A DNA stretch of 64,000 bases from Pseudomonas sp. FP2335 (GTDB lineage: Bacteria > Pseudomonadota > Gammaproteobacteria > Pseudomonadales > Pseudomonadaceae): positions 4,857,501 through 4,921,500 of the forward strand of contig NZ_CP117437.1 in assembly GCF_030687535.1 (NCBI RefSeq), read 5' to 3'. A program made the position numbers and the translations under genes. Numbering within the stretch: the first letter of the stretch is position 1; each line of letters opens with the position of its first letter. Below the pieces are notes generated by a model. It had not been told where the DNA came from and did no database searches. It worked only from the letters and a program-made list of their open reading frames with translations. Below, piece by piece: positions 20,520-29,811 of this stretch.

Positions 20520-20549
20520 TTGTTGTATCTCCAAAGCCCTTCCTATAAT
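20520..20549 (+). promoter_or_regulatory. Candidate promoter with long leader for the MHS transporter gene
   Basis: TTGTTG (20520-20525) and a perfect TATAAT (20544-20549) are 18 bases apart. The ATG at 20737 is ~180 bases downstream, so the transcript would have a long GC-rich 5' leader with several possible stems (e.g. GTCCGC near 20576 with GCGGAC near 20600). No known riboswitch class was recognised. Confidence 0.5.
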
Positions 20550-20736
20550 CCCTGCGGCCTACCAGAGCCCCACCCGTCCGCGTGCTACCCGCACTCCAAG
20601 CGGACAGGCGCCGCATTACCGTGTCTGACCGGTGTCCGCCCCCATCCCGAGCGGCCCCGCACACAACCCTGATCCATGGGTGTTCGACCAATAATAATCC
20701 GCGTCCAAACGCGCACTGACTGCCAGGGATACCTTC

Positions 20737-22047
20737 ATGAGCACCACCTATAACGAAGCGGCGACCGCTGCACCGACCAACTCGACCGCGCGGGTTGCCA
20801 CGGCGAGCATCGTTGGCACCGCCATCGAGTTCTACGACTTCTATATCTACGCCACTGCCGCTGCACTGGTGATTGGCCCGGTGTTCTTCCCGCAGACCTC
20901 CGGCACCGCGCAGATGCTGGCGTCGTTCCTGACCTTCGGTATCGCCTTCATCGCCCGCCCGCTGGGTTCGGCGTTGTTCGGCCACTTCGGAGACCGTATC
21001 GGGCGCAAATCCACACTGGTGGCCTCGCTGCTGCTGATGGGCGTGTGCACCACGTTGATCGGCTTGCTGCCGGGGTATGACAGCATCGGCGCCTGGGCCC
21101 CCATCCTGCTGTGCGTGCTGCGTTTCGGCCAGGGCCTTGGCCTGGGCGGGGAATGGGGCGGCGCAGCCTTGCTGGCGACCGAGAACGCACCGAAAGGCAA
21201 ACGTGCCTGGTTCGGCATGTTCCCGCAATTGGGCCCGTCGATCGGCTTCCTGGCGGCCAACGGCTTGTTCCTGATCCTGGCCATGAGCCTGAGCGACGAG
21301 CAGTTCCGCAGTTGGGGCTGGCGTATCCCGTTCATCCTCAGCGCTGCGCTGGTGATGGTTGGCCTGTATGCGCGCCTCAAACTGCACGAGACCCCGGTGT
21401 TCGCCAATGCCGTGGCCAAAGAAGCGCCAGTCAAAGTGCCGTTGGTGGAGCTGTTCAGCCAGCATTGGCTGCCAGTACTGTTGGGCGCCGCATCGATGGT
21501 GGTGTGTTATGCGCTGTTCTACATCACCACGGCGTTTTCCCTGAGCTACGGCGTGTCCACCCTAGGCTACAGCCGCGAGACGTTCCTCGGCTTGCTGTGC
21601 TTCGCGGTGCTGTTCATGGGGCTGGCGACGCCACTGGCGGCCTTGGCCAGTGATCACTACGGGCGCAAGCCGGTGCTGATCGTCGGCGCAATCCTGGCGA
21701 TCCTGTCGGGTTTCACCATGGAACCACTGCTGACCCACGGTTCGACTTGGGCCGTGGCGCTGTTCCTGGCGCTGGAGCTGTTCCTGATGGGCGTGACCTT
21801 TGCGCCGATGGGCGCGATGCTGCCGGAACTGTTCCCGACCCGCGTGCGTTATACCGGCGCTTCGGCGGCCTATAACCTGGGTGGGATTGTGGGAGCCTCG
21901 GCGGCGCCGTTCTTCGCGACCAAGCTGGTGGCGATGGGCGGGTTGAGTTATGTCGGTGGGTATGTGTCGGCGGCAGCGTTGCTTAGCTTGATTGCGGTGC
22001 TGTGCCTGAAAGAGACGCGGGATAATGATTTGAATCTCGTTGCCTGA
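20737..22047 (+). CDS. MFS transporter, metabolite:H+ symporter (MHS) family
   Basis: 436 residues with 12 expected membrane segments. The first (about 25-55) is the typical MHS VATASIVGTAIEFYDFYIY. The loop 2-3 signature GHFGDRIGRKSTL and the repeat GRKPVLI in the second half are present. The family includes ShiA, ProP and KgtP, which import organic acids or osmolytes with protons. Substrate cannot be assigned. It stands alone, with a REP doublet after its stop. Confidence 0.9.
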   Translation: MSTTYNEAATAAPTNSTARVATASIVGTAIEFYDFYIYATAAALVIGPVFFPQTSGTAQMLASFLTFGIAFIARPLGSALFGHFGDRIGRKSTLVASLLLMGVCTTLIGLLPGYDSIGAWAPILLCVLRFGQGLGLGGEWGGAALLATENAPKGKRAWFGMFPQLGPSIGFLAANGLFLILAMSLSDEQFRSWGWRIPFILSAALVMVGLYARLKLHETPVFANAVAKEAPVKVPLVELFSQHWLPVLLGAASMVVCYALFYITTAFSLSYGVSTLGYSRETFLGLLCFAVLFMGLATPLAALASDHYGRKPVLIVGAILAILSGFTMEPLLTHGSTWAVALFLALELFLMGVTFAPMGAMLPELFPTRVRYTGASAAYNLGGIVGASAAPFFATKLVAMGGLSYVGGYVSAAALLSLIAVLCLKETRDNDLNLVA

Positions 22048-22052
22048 TAGAT

Positions 22053-22139
22053 CGCTTTCGCGAGCAAGCCCGCTCCCACATTCAATCGCATTCCTACAGG
22101 TAAATGCGGTCGAGTGTGGGAGCGGGCTTGCTCGCGAAG
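22053..22139. repeat. REP doublet
   Basis: Inverted halves TTCGCGAGCAAGCCCGCTCCCACA and TGTGGGAGCGGGCTTGCTCGCGAA lie between the convergent MFS gene and purT. It starts within a few bases of the MFS stop codon. Confidence 0.9.
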
Positions 22140-22151
22140 GGCGCGACGCGG

Positions 22152-23333
22152 TTACAGCTCTACCACAACAGCCTTCGAAGCACGGGTCGCTTTAGCCCGA
22201 GCCGCTTCAATCGACTCATCCCGCGCCAACGCCACGCCCATGCGGCGCTGACCATTCACTTGCGGCTTGCCAAACAGGCGCAACGCCGTATCCGGCTCGC
22301 TCAAGGCCGCACCGAGGTTGGCGAATGCCGTCTGGGTCGACTGCCCTTCCACCAGAATCACCGCCGACGCCGAAGGCCCGAACTGACGGATCAAGGGGAT
22401 CGGCAAGCCCAGAATCGCCCGCGCGTGCAGGGCAAACTGCGACAGATCCTGGGAAATCAGCGTCACCAGGCCGGTGTCATGCGGGCGCGGCGAAACTTCG
22501 CTGAACCACACCTGATCGCCCTTGATGAACAACTCCACGCCAAACAGACCACGGCCACCCAATGCTTCGGTGACCGCCTTGGCAACGCGCTCGGATTCGG
22601 CCAGGGCAATCGGGCTCATGGCCTGCGGCTGCCAGGACTCCTGGTAATCGCCCTTCTCCTGACGATGACCAACCGGCGCACAGAAGGTAGTGCCGCCAAT
22701 GTGGCGCACGGTCAGCAAGGTGATTTCGTAGTCGAAGTCGATAAAGCCTTCGATGATCACCCGCCCCTTGCCGGCGCGCCCGCCTTCCTGGGCGTACTCC
22801 CAGGCTTTCTGCACGTCGTCGGTGCTGCGCAGCAGGCTCTGGCCCTTGCCCGACGAACTCATCACCGGCTTGACCACGCACGGGAAGCCCAGGTCCTGGA
22901 CGGCCTTGCTGTAGTCTTCGAAGGTATCGGCGAAGTGATACGGCGAGGTCGGCAGGTCCAGCTCTTCGGCGGCCAGGCGACGGATGCCTTCGCGGTTCAT
23001 GGTCAGCGAGGTCGCGCGCGCAGTCGGGATCACGGTGAAGCCTTCGGCTTCCAGCTCTACCAGGGTGGCGGTGGCGATGGCTTCGATTTCCGGCACGATG
23101 AAGTGCGGCTTCTCGGCCTCGATCACCGCACGCAACGCAGCGCCGTCGAGCATGTTGATCACGTGGCTGCGGTGCGCGACCTGCATGGCCGGCGCATTGG
23201 CGTAGCGATCCACGGCAATCACTTCAACGCCCAGGCGTTGCAGTTCGATTACCACTTCCTTGCCCAGCTCACCGCAGCCACACAGCAAAACGCGGGTCGC
23301 GGTTGGCGACAATGGAGTTCCGATTCGGGTCAT
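22152..23333 (-). CDS. purT: Formate-dependent phosphoribosylglycinamide formyltransferase
   Basis: 393 residues, full length, ATP-grasp family. It uses ATP and formate to formylate GAR in purine synthesis, independent of folate (PurN does the folate-dependent reaction). Motifs: N-terminal [16 protein letters not shown], the ATP-grasp loop [12 protein letters not shown], and [13 protein letters not shown] near the active site. A third purine locus in the window after purL and guaBA, but not in an operon with them. Confidence 0.96.
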   Translation of the reverse strand: MTRIGTPLSPTATRVLLCGCGELGKEVVIELQRLGVEVIAVDRYANAPAMQVAHRSHVINMLDGAALRAVIEAEKPHFIVPEIEAIATATLVELEAEGFTVIPTARATSLTMNREGIRRLAAEELDLPTSPYHFADTFEDYSKAVQDLGFPCVVKPVMSSSGKGQSLLRSTDDVQKAWEYAQEGGRAGKGRVIIEGFIDFDYEITLLTVRHIGGTTFCAPVGHRQEKGDYQESWQPQAMSPIALAESERVAKAVTEALGGRGLFGVELFIKGDQVWFSEVSPRPHDTGLVTLISQDLSQFALHARAILGLPIPLIRQFGPSASAVILVEGQSTQTAFANLGAALSEPDTALRLFGKPQVNGQRRMGVALARDESIEAARAKATRASKAVVVEL

Positions 23334-23402
23334 CTCAGGTCCTCAGGGGAGCGGATCATGGGGAGAAAGGCCGGCATTTTACATGAACTGCAAGAATTGG
23401 CC

Positions 23403-23870
23403 TCAGTTGGCGACAGCTCGCTTGTGCACGCGCCAGGCCATGATCAGCCACACCACCGTGACCCCGGCGAATTTCGACACCAGCGCCGTGCCCGCCACGG
23501 CCGGGGTAAGCGCACCGATCAAGCCGAAAAAGATAAAGGTATCGAGGGGAATGCTCAGCGCCGAGCTTATCCACAGGCGGTCGTGAAGCGCACGCTTGGT
23601 GATGCTGAACACCAGCCAGTCGATGCACTCGGACACCGCAAACGCCGTGGCGCTGGCCAGCGCGATCGCCGGATCGGACGTGACATAGGACAGCACCAGC
23701 GCCGCCAGCATGGCGACGATTGCACCGTGGCCGAAGCGGGTTTGCACCATGTCGCGCAGGATAAAGACCAGGCCACCCCAGGCGGACCAGATGACATCCA
23801 GGTGCGGGGCGGTGGAGAAGGCGAAGTTGATCAGCACGACGCTGCTGATGTAGGCGATCAGGAAGAGCAT
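23403..23870 (-). CDS. VUT/QueT-like membrane protein (queuosine precursor transporter family)
   Basis: 155 residues from the ATG at 23870 (MLFLIAYISS); a longer reading from 23912 would put charged residues before the first membrane helix. About five hydrophobic segments. It resembles the VUT family (DUF165, YhhQ-like): ASATAFAVSECIDWLVFS is close to the conserved SExxD motif and RLWISSALSIPLDTFIFF matches the region with conserved S/D. YhhQ imports queuosine precursors. The assignment to that substrate is family-based. Confidence 0.75.
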   Translation of the reverse strand: MLFLIAYISSVVLINFAFSTAPHLDVIWSAWGGLVFILRDMVQTRFGHGAIVAMLAALVLSYVTSDPAIALASATAFAVSECIDWLVFSITKRALHDRLWISSALSIPLDTFIFFGLIGALTPAVAGTALVSKFAGVTVVWLIMAWRVHKRAVAN

Positions 23871-23942
23871 GGGAAAGTGGACCTGTGGGTTATGCCGCAC
23901 AGGGTACTTCACAATTGGAAATATGTCGTCGGGGCGGGCCCC

Positions 23943-24027
23943 TTCGCGAGCAAGCCCGCTCCCACATTTGGACCGCGTTTATTCTGTAGGAATGCGTTCA
24001 ACTGTGGGAGCGGGCTTGCTCGCGAAA
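23943..24027. repeat. REP doublet
   Basis: Inverted halves TTCGCGAGCAAGCCCGCTCCCACA and TGTGGGAGCGGGCTTGCTCGCGAA lie between the DUF1289 gene and the VUT-like gene. Its right end reaches almost to the DUF1289 stop codon. Confidence 0.9.
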
Positions 24028-24035
24028 GCGATCTA

Positions 24036-24251
24036 TCAGGCGCCTGGTTTCCCCGAAACCATAAACACCATCCCCGCCGCCACCGCACGCTCATGGCACA
24101 ACCCCAACACCACACGGCGCTCGGCATTGTCCATGCGCCCCCAGCGCGTGATCTCATCCACGGTGCGCTGGCAGCCGGTGCAAATATCGTCGTCATCCAG
24201 CGCACAAATACTCACGCACGGCGAGGCAACGGGGCGTTCAATCGGGTTCAT
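24036..24251 (-). CDS. DUF1289 domain-containing small cysteine protein
   Basis: 71 residues matching DUF1289 (YdhL-like). Four N-terminal cysteines in CVSIC...CTGC spacing (residues about 12-27) suggest a metal or Fe-S site, followed by [17 protein letters not shown]. Function is unknown. The start overlaps the end of the gamma-carbonic anhydrase gene (ATGA-type overlap), so both are co-translated. Confidence 0.82.
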   Translation of the reverse strand: MNPIERPVASPCVSICALDDDDICTGCQRTVDEITRWGRMDNAERRVVLGLCHERAVAAGMVFMVSGKPGA

Positions 24252-24772
24252 TCTTCCTGCTCAGCCAAGTCACGCGCATAACGCTGCGAGTTGTGCACAT
24301 AGTGTGCGGCGCTGGCTTCCAGCATCTTCTTCTGCGCCTCGGTCAACTCACGCACCACCTTGCCCGGCGAACCCATCACCAGCGAGCCGTCAGGAATTTC
24401 CTTGCCTTCGCCGATCAGCGAATTGGCGCCGATGATGCAATGCTTGCCAATCCTGGCGCCATTGAGGATCACCGCGTTGATGCCAATCAGGCTGTAGTCG
24501 TCGACGGTACAGCCGTGCAACATGGCGTTGTGGCCGATGGTCACGCCGGTGCCCAGGGTCAGCGGGTAGCCCATGTCGGTGTGCATCACGCTGCCGTCTT
24601 GCACATTGCTGTTCTTGCCAATCAGGATCAGCTCGTTGTCGCCACGCAACACCGCGTTGAACCAGACGTTGGCGCCCTCCTCCAGCTTGACCTTGCCCAC
24701 CAGCGTGGCATTGGGGGCCACCCAGCTGTGGGGATGCGTCTCGACGCGGGCGTCGCCCAGGCGGTATTTCAT
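24248..24772 (-). CDS. Gamma-carbonic anhydrase family protein (left-handed beta-helix)
   Basis: 174 residues. Hexapeptide repeats of the LbH type fill most of the protein ([42 protein letters not shown], and so on). Metal-binding histidines occur at H64, H81 and H86, the canonical gamma-CA spacing. Members (YrdA, PaaY, CaiE types) may be zinc carbonic anhydrases or have thioesterase-linked roles. The activity here is untested. Confidence 0.88.
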   Translation of the reverse strand: MKYRLGDARVETHPHSWVAPNATLVGKVKLEEGANVWFNAVLRGDNELILIGKNSNVQDGSVMHTDMGYPLTLGTGVTIGHNAMLHGCTVDDYSLIGINAVILNGARIGKHCIIGANSLIGEGKEIPDGSLVMGSPGKVVRELTEAQKKMLEASAAHYVHNSQRYARDLAEQEE

Positions 24773-24809
24773 GGTGTGTCCTCACGGCATGCCATTCAAA
24801 CGATGGCTT

Positions 24810-25412
24810 TTAGCTATTGATGAAGCTCTTGGGGGGCTGATGCAGGCTGATCTTGGCGTCGTCATAGAGCAGGTTGATCAGCTCGACGATCATGATCGCC
24901 GTCAGGCCCCAGATCTTGTATTCGCCAAACCGATAACTGGGCACGTACCAACTGCGGCCCTGGTAATCGATCCTGTGGGTATGTTCACGCGGGTCCTGTC
25001 GGAAGAACTCCAAAGGCACGCTGAAAACGGCGGCAATCTCGGCATCGTTGGCCAGGTATTCGACGTAATCGGGGATAACGCCGACATAAGGCGTGACCCG
25101 AATGCCATGCAGGGAAATCAACGGGCTCAACGGGCCGATCACCTCCACCAGGCCGGGCGGCAGGCCGATTTCTTCTTCGGCCTCGCGCAAGGCGGTAAAG
25201 ATCAGGTCCGGGTCTTCGGGGTCACGGCGCCCGCCGGGGAAGGCCACTTCGCCACCGTGGGTCGACAGGCCGCTGGCGCGCAGGGTCAGGATCAGCTCAG
25301 GTTCGTCACTACGGGTAATCGGCACCAGCACCGCAGCCTCGGGGAAACGTCCGTCAGTTTCCAGCGTGTGGGGGGTGTGATTGCTTACCCGGCGAAGTAG
25401 CTCGTCCAGCAT
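24810..25412 (-). CDS. CoA pyrophosphatase-type Nudix hydrolase (NudL-like)
   Basis: 200 residues. Features of the CoA-pyrophosphatase group are the STHGGEVAFPGGRRDPED region and a Nudix box variant ending REAEEEIGLPPGLVEVIG. The family cleaves CoA to 4'-phosphopantetheine and 3',5'-ADP. It is divergent from a second Nudix gene across ~150 bases that must hold both promoters. Confidence 0.88.
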   Translation of the reverse strand: MLDELLRRVSNHTPHTLETDGRFPEAAVLVPITRSDEPELILTLRASGLSTHGGEVAFPGGRRDPEDPDLIFTALREAEEEIGLPPGLVEVIGPLSPLISLHGIRVTPYVGVIPDYVEYLANDAEIAAVFSVPLEFFRQDPREHTHRIDYQGRSWYVPSYRFGEYKIWGLTAIMIVELINLLYDDAKISLHQPPKSFINS

Positions 25413-25561
25413 GAGTCATCTCGGTCTGTTGGCTACCTTGCATCATGCACCAAAGCGTGCGGGTGCCCAACCCCAAAACCCTGTCGGTGTCGCGAAACGA
25501 CAACTTGTTGCAGCGCCCTGCCCTCCACGCCAAGATAGACGCACTTTCCAGGAACCCCAGC

Positions 25562-26110
25562 ATGAATTTCTGCAGCCAGTGCGGTAAACCGGTCACCCAA
25601 CGCATCCCCGACGGCGACGGCCGCCTGCGTTTTGTGTGTGATCACTGTTCGACCATTCATTATCAGAACCCCAATATCGTGGCCGGCACCGTGCCGGTGT
25701 GGGGCGATAAAGTGCTGCTGTGCCGCCGCGCCATCGAACCGCGCCTGGGTTACTGGACCCTGCCCGCCGGCTTCATGGAAAACGGCGAGACCGTCGAACA
25801 GGCCGCCGCCCGCGAAACCCTGGAAGAAGCCTGCGCCCGTGTGTGCAACCTGAGCATCTACACCCTGATCGATGTGCCCCACATCAACCAGGTACACATC
25901 TTCTACCGTGCCGAACTGGTCGACCTGGATTTCGCCGCAGGCCCCGAAAGCCTTGAAGTGCAGCTGTTCGACGAAGCCGACATCCCTTGGTCCGAGCTGG
26001 CTTTCCGCACGGTCGGGCGTACCTTAGAATGCTTTTTCGCTGACCGCCGCCAACAGCAGTTCCCGGTGCGCAGCGAAGCGGTGCCGCCGATGATGCCGTC
26101 GCCCAAATAA
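25562..26110 (+). CDS. Zinc-ribbon Nudix hydrolase
   Basis: 182 residues from the ATG at 25562 (MNFCSQCGKPV); the open frame upstream reaches toward the divergent gene and is unsupported. An N-terminal zinc ribbon (CSQC near residue 4 and CDHC near residue 26) is followed by a Nudix domain with box GFMENGETVEQAAARETLEEA. It resembles COG1051-type ADP-ribose/NADH-type Nudix enzymes. The substrate is unknown. Confidence 0.86.
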   Translation: MNFCSQCGKPVTQRIPDGDGRLRFVCDHCSTIHYQNPNIVAGTVPVWGDKVLLCRRAIEPRLGYWTLPAGFMENGETVEQAAARETLEEACARVCNLSIYTLIDVPHINQVHIFYRAELVDLDFAAGPESLEVQLFDEADIPWSELAFRTVGRTLECFFADRRQQQFPVRSEAVPPMMPSPK

Positions 26111-26146
26111 TTCCAGGCAGCACTTTTTCTCAGGGAAACCGTTTTA

Positions 26147-26650
26147 ATGCGTCTGTTGCTCGCTCTTATCTGCCTGTCGTTCGCTACGTTGTCATCGGCC
26201 TCCACCGTAGAAACCATCGGCGGCAAAACCGTCGAAAAAGTCCTGGTCCTCAAGTCCGCCCACCAATTGCAGTTGATCAACGACGGCAAGCCCCTCAAGA
26301 CCTACCGCATTTCCCTCGGCAAGAACCCCAAGGGCCAAAAACTGGTCGAGGGCGACCGCCGCACGCCGGAGGGCCTGTACTGGCTCGACTGGCGCAAGAC
26401 CAGCGAGCGCTTCAACCTGGCCATGCACATTTCCTACCCCAATATCAGCGACGCCGCACGCGCCCGCCGCGAAGGCGTGAAGCCCGGCAGTATGATCATG
26501 ATCCACGGCACCCCCGACACCGAAGAATACCCGGAGCAGTGGTTCCACACCCTGGACTGGACCGACGGCTGCATCGGCATGCGCAACGTCGACATGCGGG
26601 AAGTGTGGAACCTGGTCAAGGACGGCACCCTGATCGAGATTCGTCCGTAA
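26147..26650 (+). CDS. L,D-transpeptidase family protein (YafK/DpaA-like)
   Basis: 167 residues with a signal peptide (hydrophobic 3-17, cleavage near SSAS). The YkuD fold is shown by the strand VEKVLVLKSAHQLQL, the substrate region RTPEGLYWLDWRK, MIHGTP (H120) and the catalytic DGCIGM, C142. The motif is closer to the YafK/DpaA type than to the SHGCIRL type, so removal of crosslinked Lpp or peptidoglycan editing in the periplasm is possible. It lies 36 bases after the Nudix gene. Confidence 0.87.
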   Translation: MRLLLALICLSFATLSSASTVETIGGKTVEKVLVLKSAHQLQLINDGKPLKTYRISLGKNPKGQKLVEGDRRTPEGLYWLDWRKTSERFNLAMHISYPNISDAARARREGVKPGSMIMIHGTPDTEEYPEQWFHTLDWTDGCIGMRNVDMREVWNLVKDGTLIEIRP

Positions 26651-26765
26651 TCGTCGACCGTTCGTAAATTAATTCAAAAAAAATCCCACCTCAGATCACG
26701 CCCGCCGGTGAATACCAGTTCACCGCGCCGGGCTGCGCTGTTCTGCGCGCAACAAAGACCTCTCT

Positions 26766-26872
26766 AATACCACTTGATAACAAGCCCCACTACAGGGCTC
26801 TAAAACCCTGGCCCGCACCATTTTGGCTGCATTGACATGGTATTTAAGTGGTATTAATTTCCGGCCAATACC
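26766..26872 (+). promoter_or_regulatory. Candidate nag promoter with repeated GGTATT/AATACC operator half-sites
   Basis: In the 262-bp gap before nagR, TTGACA (26832-26837) with an A/T-rich -10 (near 26852-26858) forms a promoter. Half-sites of one sequence surround it: AATACC at 26766-26771, GGTATT at 26839-26844 and 26850-26855, AATACC at 26867-26872. The 10-mers AATACCACTT (26766-26775) and AAGTGGTATT (26846-26855) are exact reverse complements. Such repeats over a promoter just before a GntR gene suggest NagR binding and autoregulation (inference). Confidence 0.55.
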
Positions 26873-26912
26873 GGGCGACAACACTCCAATAACCGCATCG
26901 GAAACCTGAACG

Positions 26913-27671
26913 ATGAACCCCATCCTGGCCCTGCGCCCCGACGACAAGCAATCCACGCCGCTGTACCTGCAACTGGCGCGCAAACTGGAAGCGGCGATCC
27001 ATGCCGGCCAGTGGACGTCCGAACAGGCGTTGCCCTCGGAACGTGCGCTGTGCGAGCAGTTGAACATCTCGCGGGTCACCGCCCGCAAAGCCCTGGAAGT
27101 GCTGTTTGCCCAAGGCCTGATCCGCCGCAGCCAAGGCTCGGGCACCTTTATCACGCCGCGCCTGGAACAGCCGTTGTCACGCCTGTCCGGTTTCAGCGAG
27201 ATGCTGCGCCTCAAGGGCTTCGTGCCCAGCTCCCAATGGCTGGAGCGCGACATCACCCCGCCGACCCACGAAGAACTGATCCGCCTGTGCCTGTCGCCCA
27301 CCGACAAAGTCGCGCGCCTCAAGCGCCTGCGCAAAGCCGACGACACGGTGATGGCCATTGAAATGACCGCCATGCCCGCCACCGTCTTGCCCAACCCACA
27401 GGTGGTCGGCAGCTCGCTGTACGAATACCTGGAAGGCATTGGCAAACCCATCGTGCGCGCCTTGCAACACATCCAGGCGATCAACGCCTCGGACGAATTC
27501 GCCAAGCTGGTCGGCATCGCCCCCGGCACCGCCATGCTGCTGATGACCCGCGTGGGCTACACCGCCGACAACACGCCGATTGAAATCACCGACACCTATT
27601 GCCGCAACGACTACTACGACTTTGTCGCAGAGCTGCGCCGCTATGACTTTGCCGCCGAGTTGCGGCCTTAG
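26913..27671 (+). CDS. nagR: GntR/HutC-family regulator of the N-acetylglucosamine operon
   Basis: 252 residues. A winged-helix GntR domain (about 10-75: LPSERALCEQLNISRVTARKALEVL) is followed by a UTRA effector domain (about 95-240). It heads the nag operon, ending 10 bases before nagA. In related systems GlcNAc-6-P or GlcN-6-P releases the repressor. This effector is inferred. Confidence 0.88.
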   Translation: MNPILALRPDDKQSTPLYLQLARKLEAAIHAGQWTSEQALPSERALCEQLNISRVTARKALEVLFAQGLIRRSQGSGTFITPRLEQPLSRLSGFSEMLRLKGFVPSSQWLERDITPPTHEELIRLCLSPTDKVARLKRLRKADDTVMAIEMTAMPATVLPNPQVVGSSLYEYLEGIGKPIVRALQHIQAINASDEFAKLVGIAPGTAMLLMTRVGYTADNTPIEITDTYCRNDYYDFVAELRRYDFAAELRP

Positions 27672-27680
27672 AGAACTGCC

Positions 27681-28767
<1,087 letters not shown>

Positions 28768-28787
<20 letters not shown>

Positions 28788-29790
28788 AGAGGCCCTGGCC
28801 TCCTGCGACGCCGTCGCCGCCCAACTGCAACGCCTGCAGCCGCTGCTCGAGGAAATCGCCGGGCGCCTGCAGCGCCAGCCGCCGCAAGTGGCGATGACCA
28901 TCGCGCGCGGCAGCTCGGACCACGCCGCCAGCTACTTTGCCTACCTGGCGATGCAGCATGTGGGCATTCCGGTCGCCTCGTTGCCGATGTCGGTGGTGAC
29001 GTTGCTGCAAGCGCCAATGAAGGTCAGCGGCCAGGTGGCGTTCGGTTTCTCTCAATCGGGACAGAGCCCGGACCTGGTCAACAGCCTGCGCCTGCTGCGC
29101 AAGCGCGGCGCGCTGAGTATCTCGATGGTCAACGCCGAAGACTCGCCGCTGGAGGCCGCCTGCGAATTTCACGTACCGCTGTGCGCAGGGCCGGAACAGA
29201 GTGTCGCCGCCACCAAGAGCTTTATCGCCACCCTCAGCGCCAGCGCGCAGTTGGTCGGCCACTGGAACGGCGAAGCGGATTTGCTGCAAGCCTGCCAGGC
29301 ACTGCCCGACGGCCTGCGCGAAGCGGCCCGGCAGGACTGGTCCGCAGCCATTGAAGCCCTGCGCGGTTGCCAGCAACTGATGGTGATCGGCCGTGGTGCC
29401 GGGTTTGCCATCGCCCAGGAAGCCGCACTCAAACTCAAGGAAACCTCGGCGATCCAGGCCGAAGCCTTCAGTAGCGCCGAAGTGCGCCACGGCCCGATGG
29501 CGTTGATTGGCGACAACTACCCGCTACTGGTCTTCGCCCCACGCGGCGCCGAGCAAGCCGGCCTGTTGAGCCTGGCCGCCGATATGCGCCAACGCGGCGC
29601 CCGCGTGCTGCTGGCCGCACCGGACGACATCGCCGAGCGCGACCTGACCCTGAACCGCGCCGAACACCCGAGCCTGGACCCGATCCTGGCGATCCAGAGT
29701 TTCTACGTGATGGCCGCAGGCCTCGCCGTCGCCCGGGGCATGAACCCGGACCAGCCGCGCCACCTGAGCAAAGTCACTCGCACTCACTGA
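28768..29790 (+). CDS. nagB: SIS-domain glucosamine-6-phosphate deaminase (NagB-II type)
   Basis: 340 residues. The TTG start at 28768 is preferred: AAGGAG lies six bases before it, while the ATG at 28780 lacks this spacing. Two SIS domains (about 35-165 and 195-320) carry sugar-phosphate motifs GSSDHAASYFAYL, SQSGQSPDLV and EQSVAATKSF. The glutaminase domain of GlmS is absent, as in NagB-II deaminases (Shewanella type). It converts GlcN-6-P to fructose-6-P and ammonia, completing the catabolic route. It overlaps nagA by 20 bases. Confidence 0.88.
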
Positions 29791-29811
29791 GTCGATTGCC
29801 GCGTTTTCCTG

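Noticed and set aside
22104..24281. A 725-codon open frame on the plus strand
   Set aside because: It runs antisense through purT, the VUT-like gene and two REP doublets; no recognisable domain.
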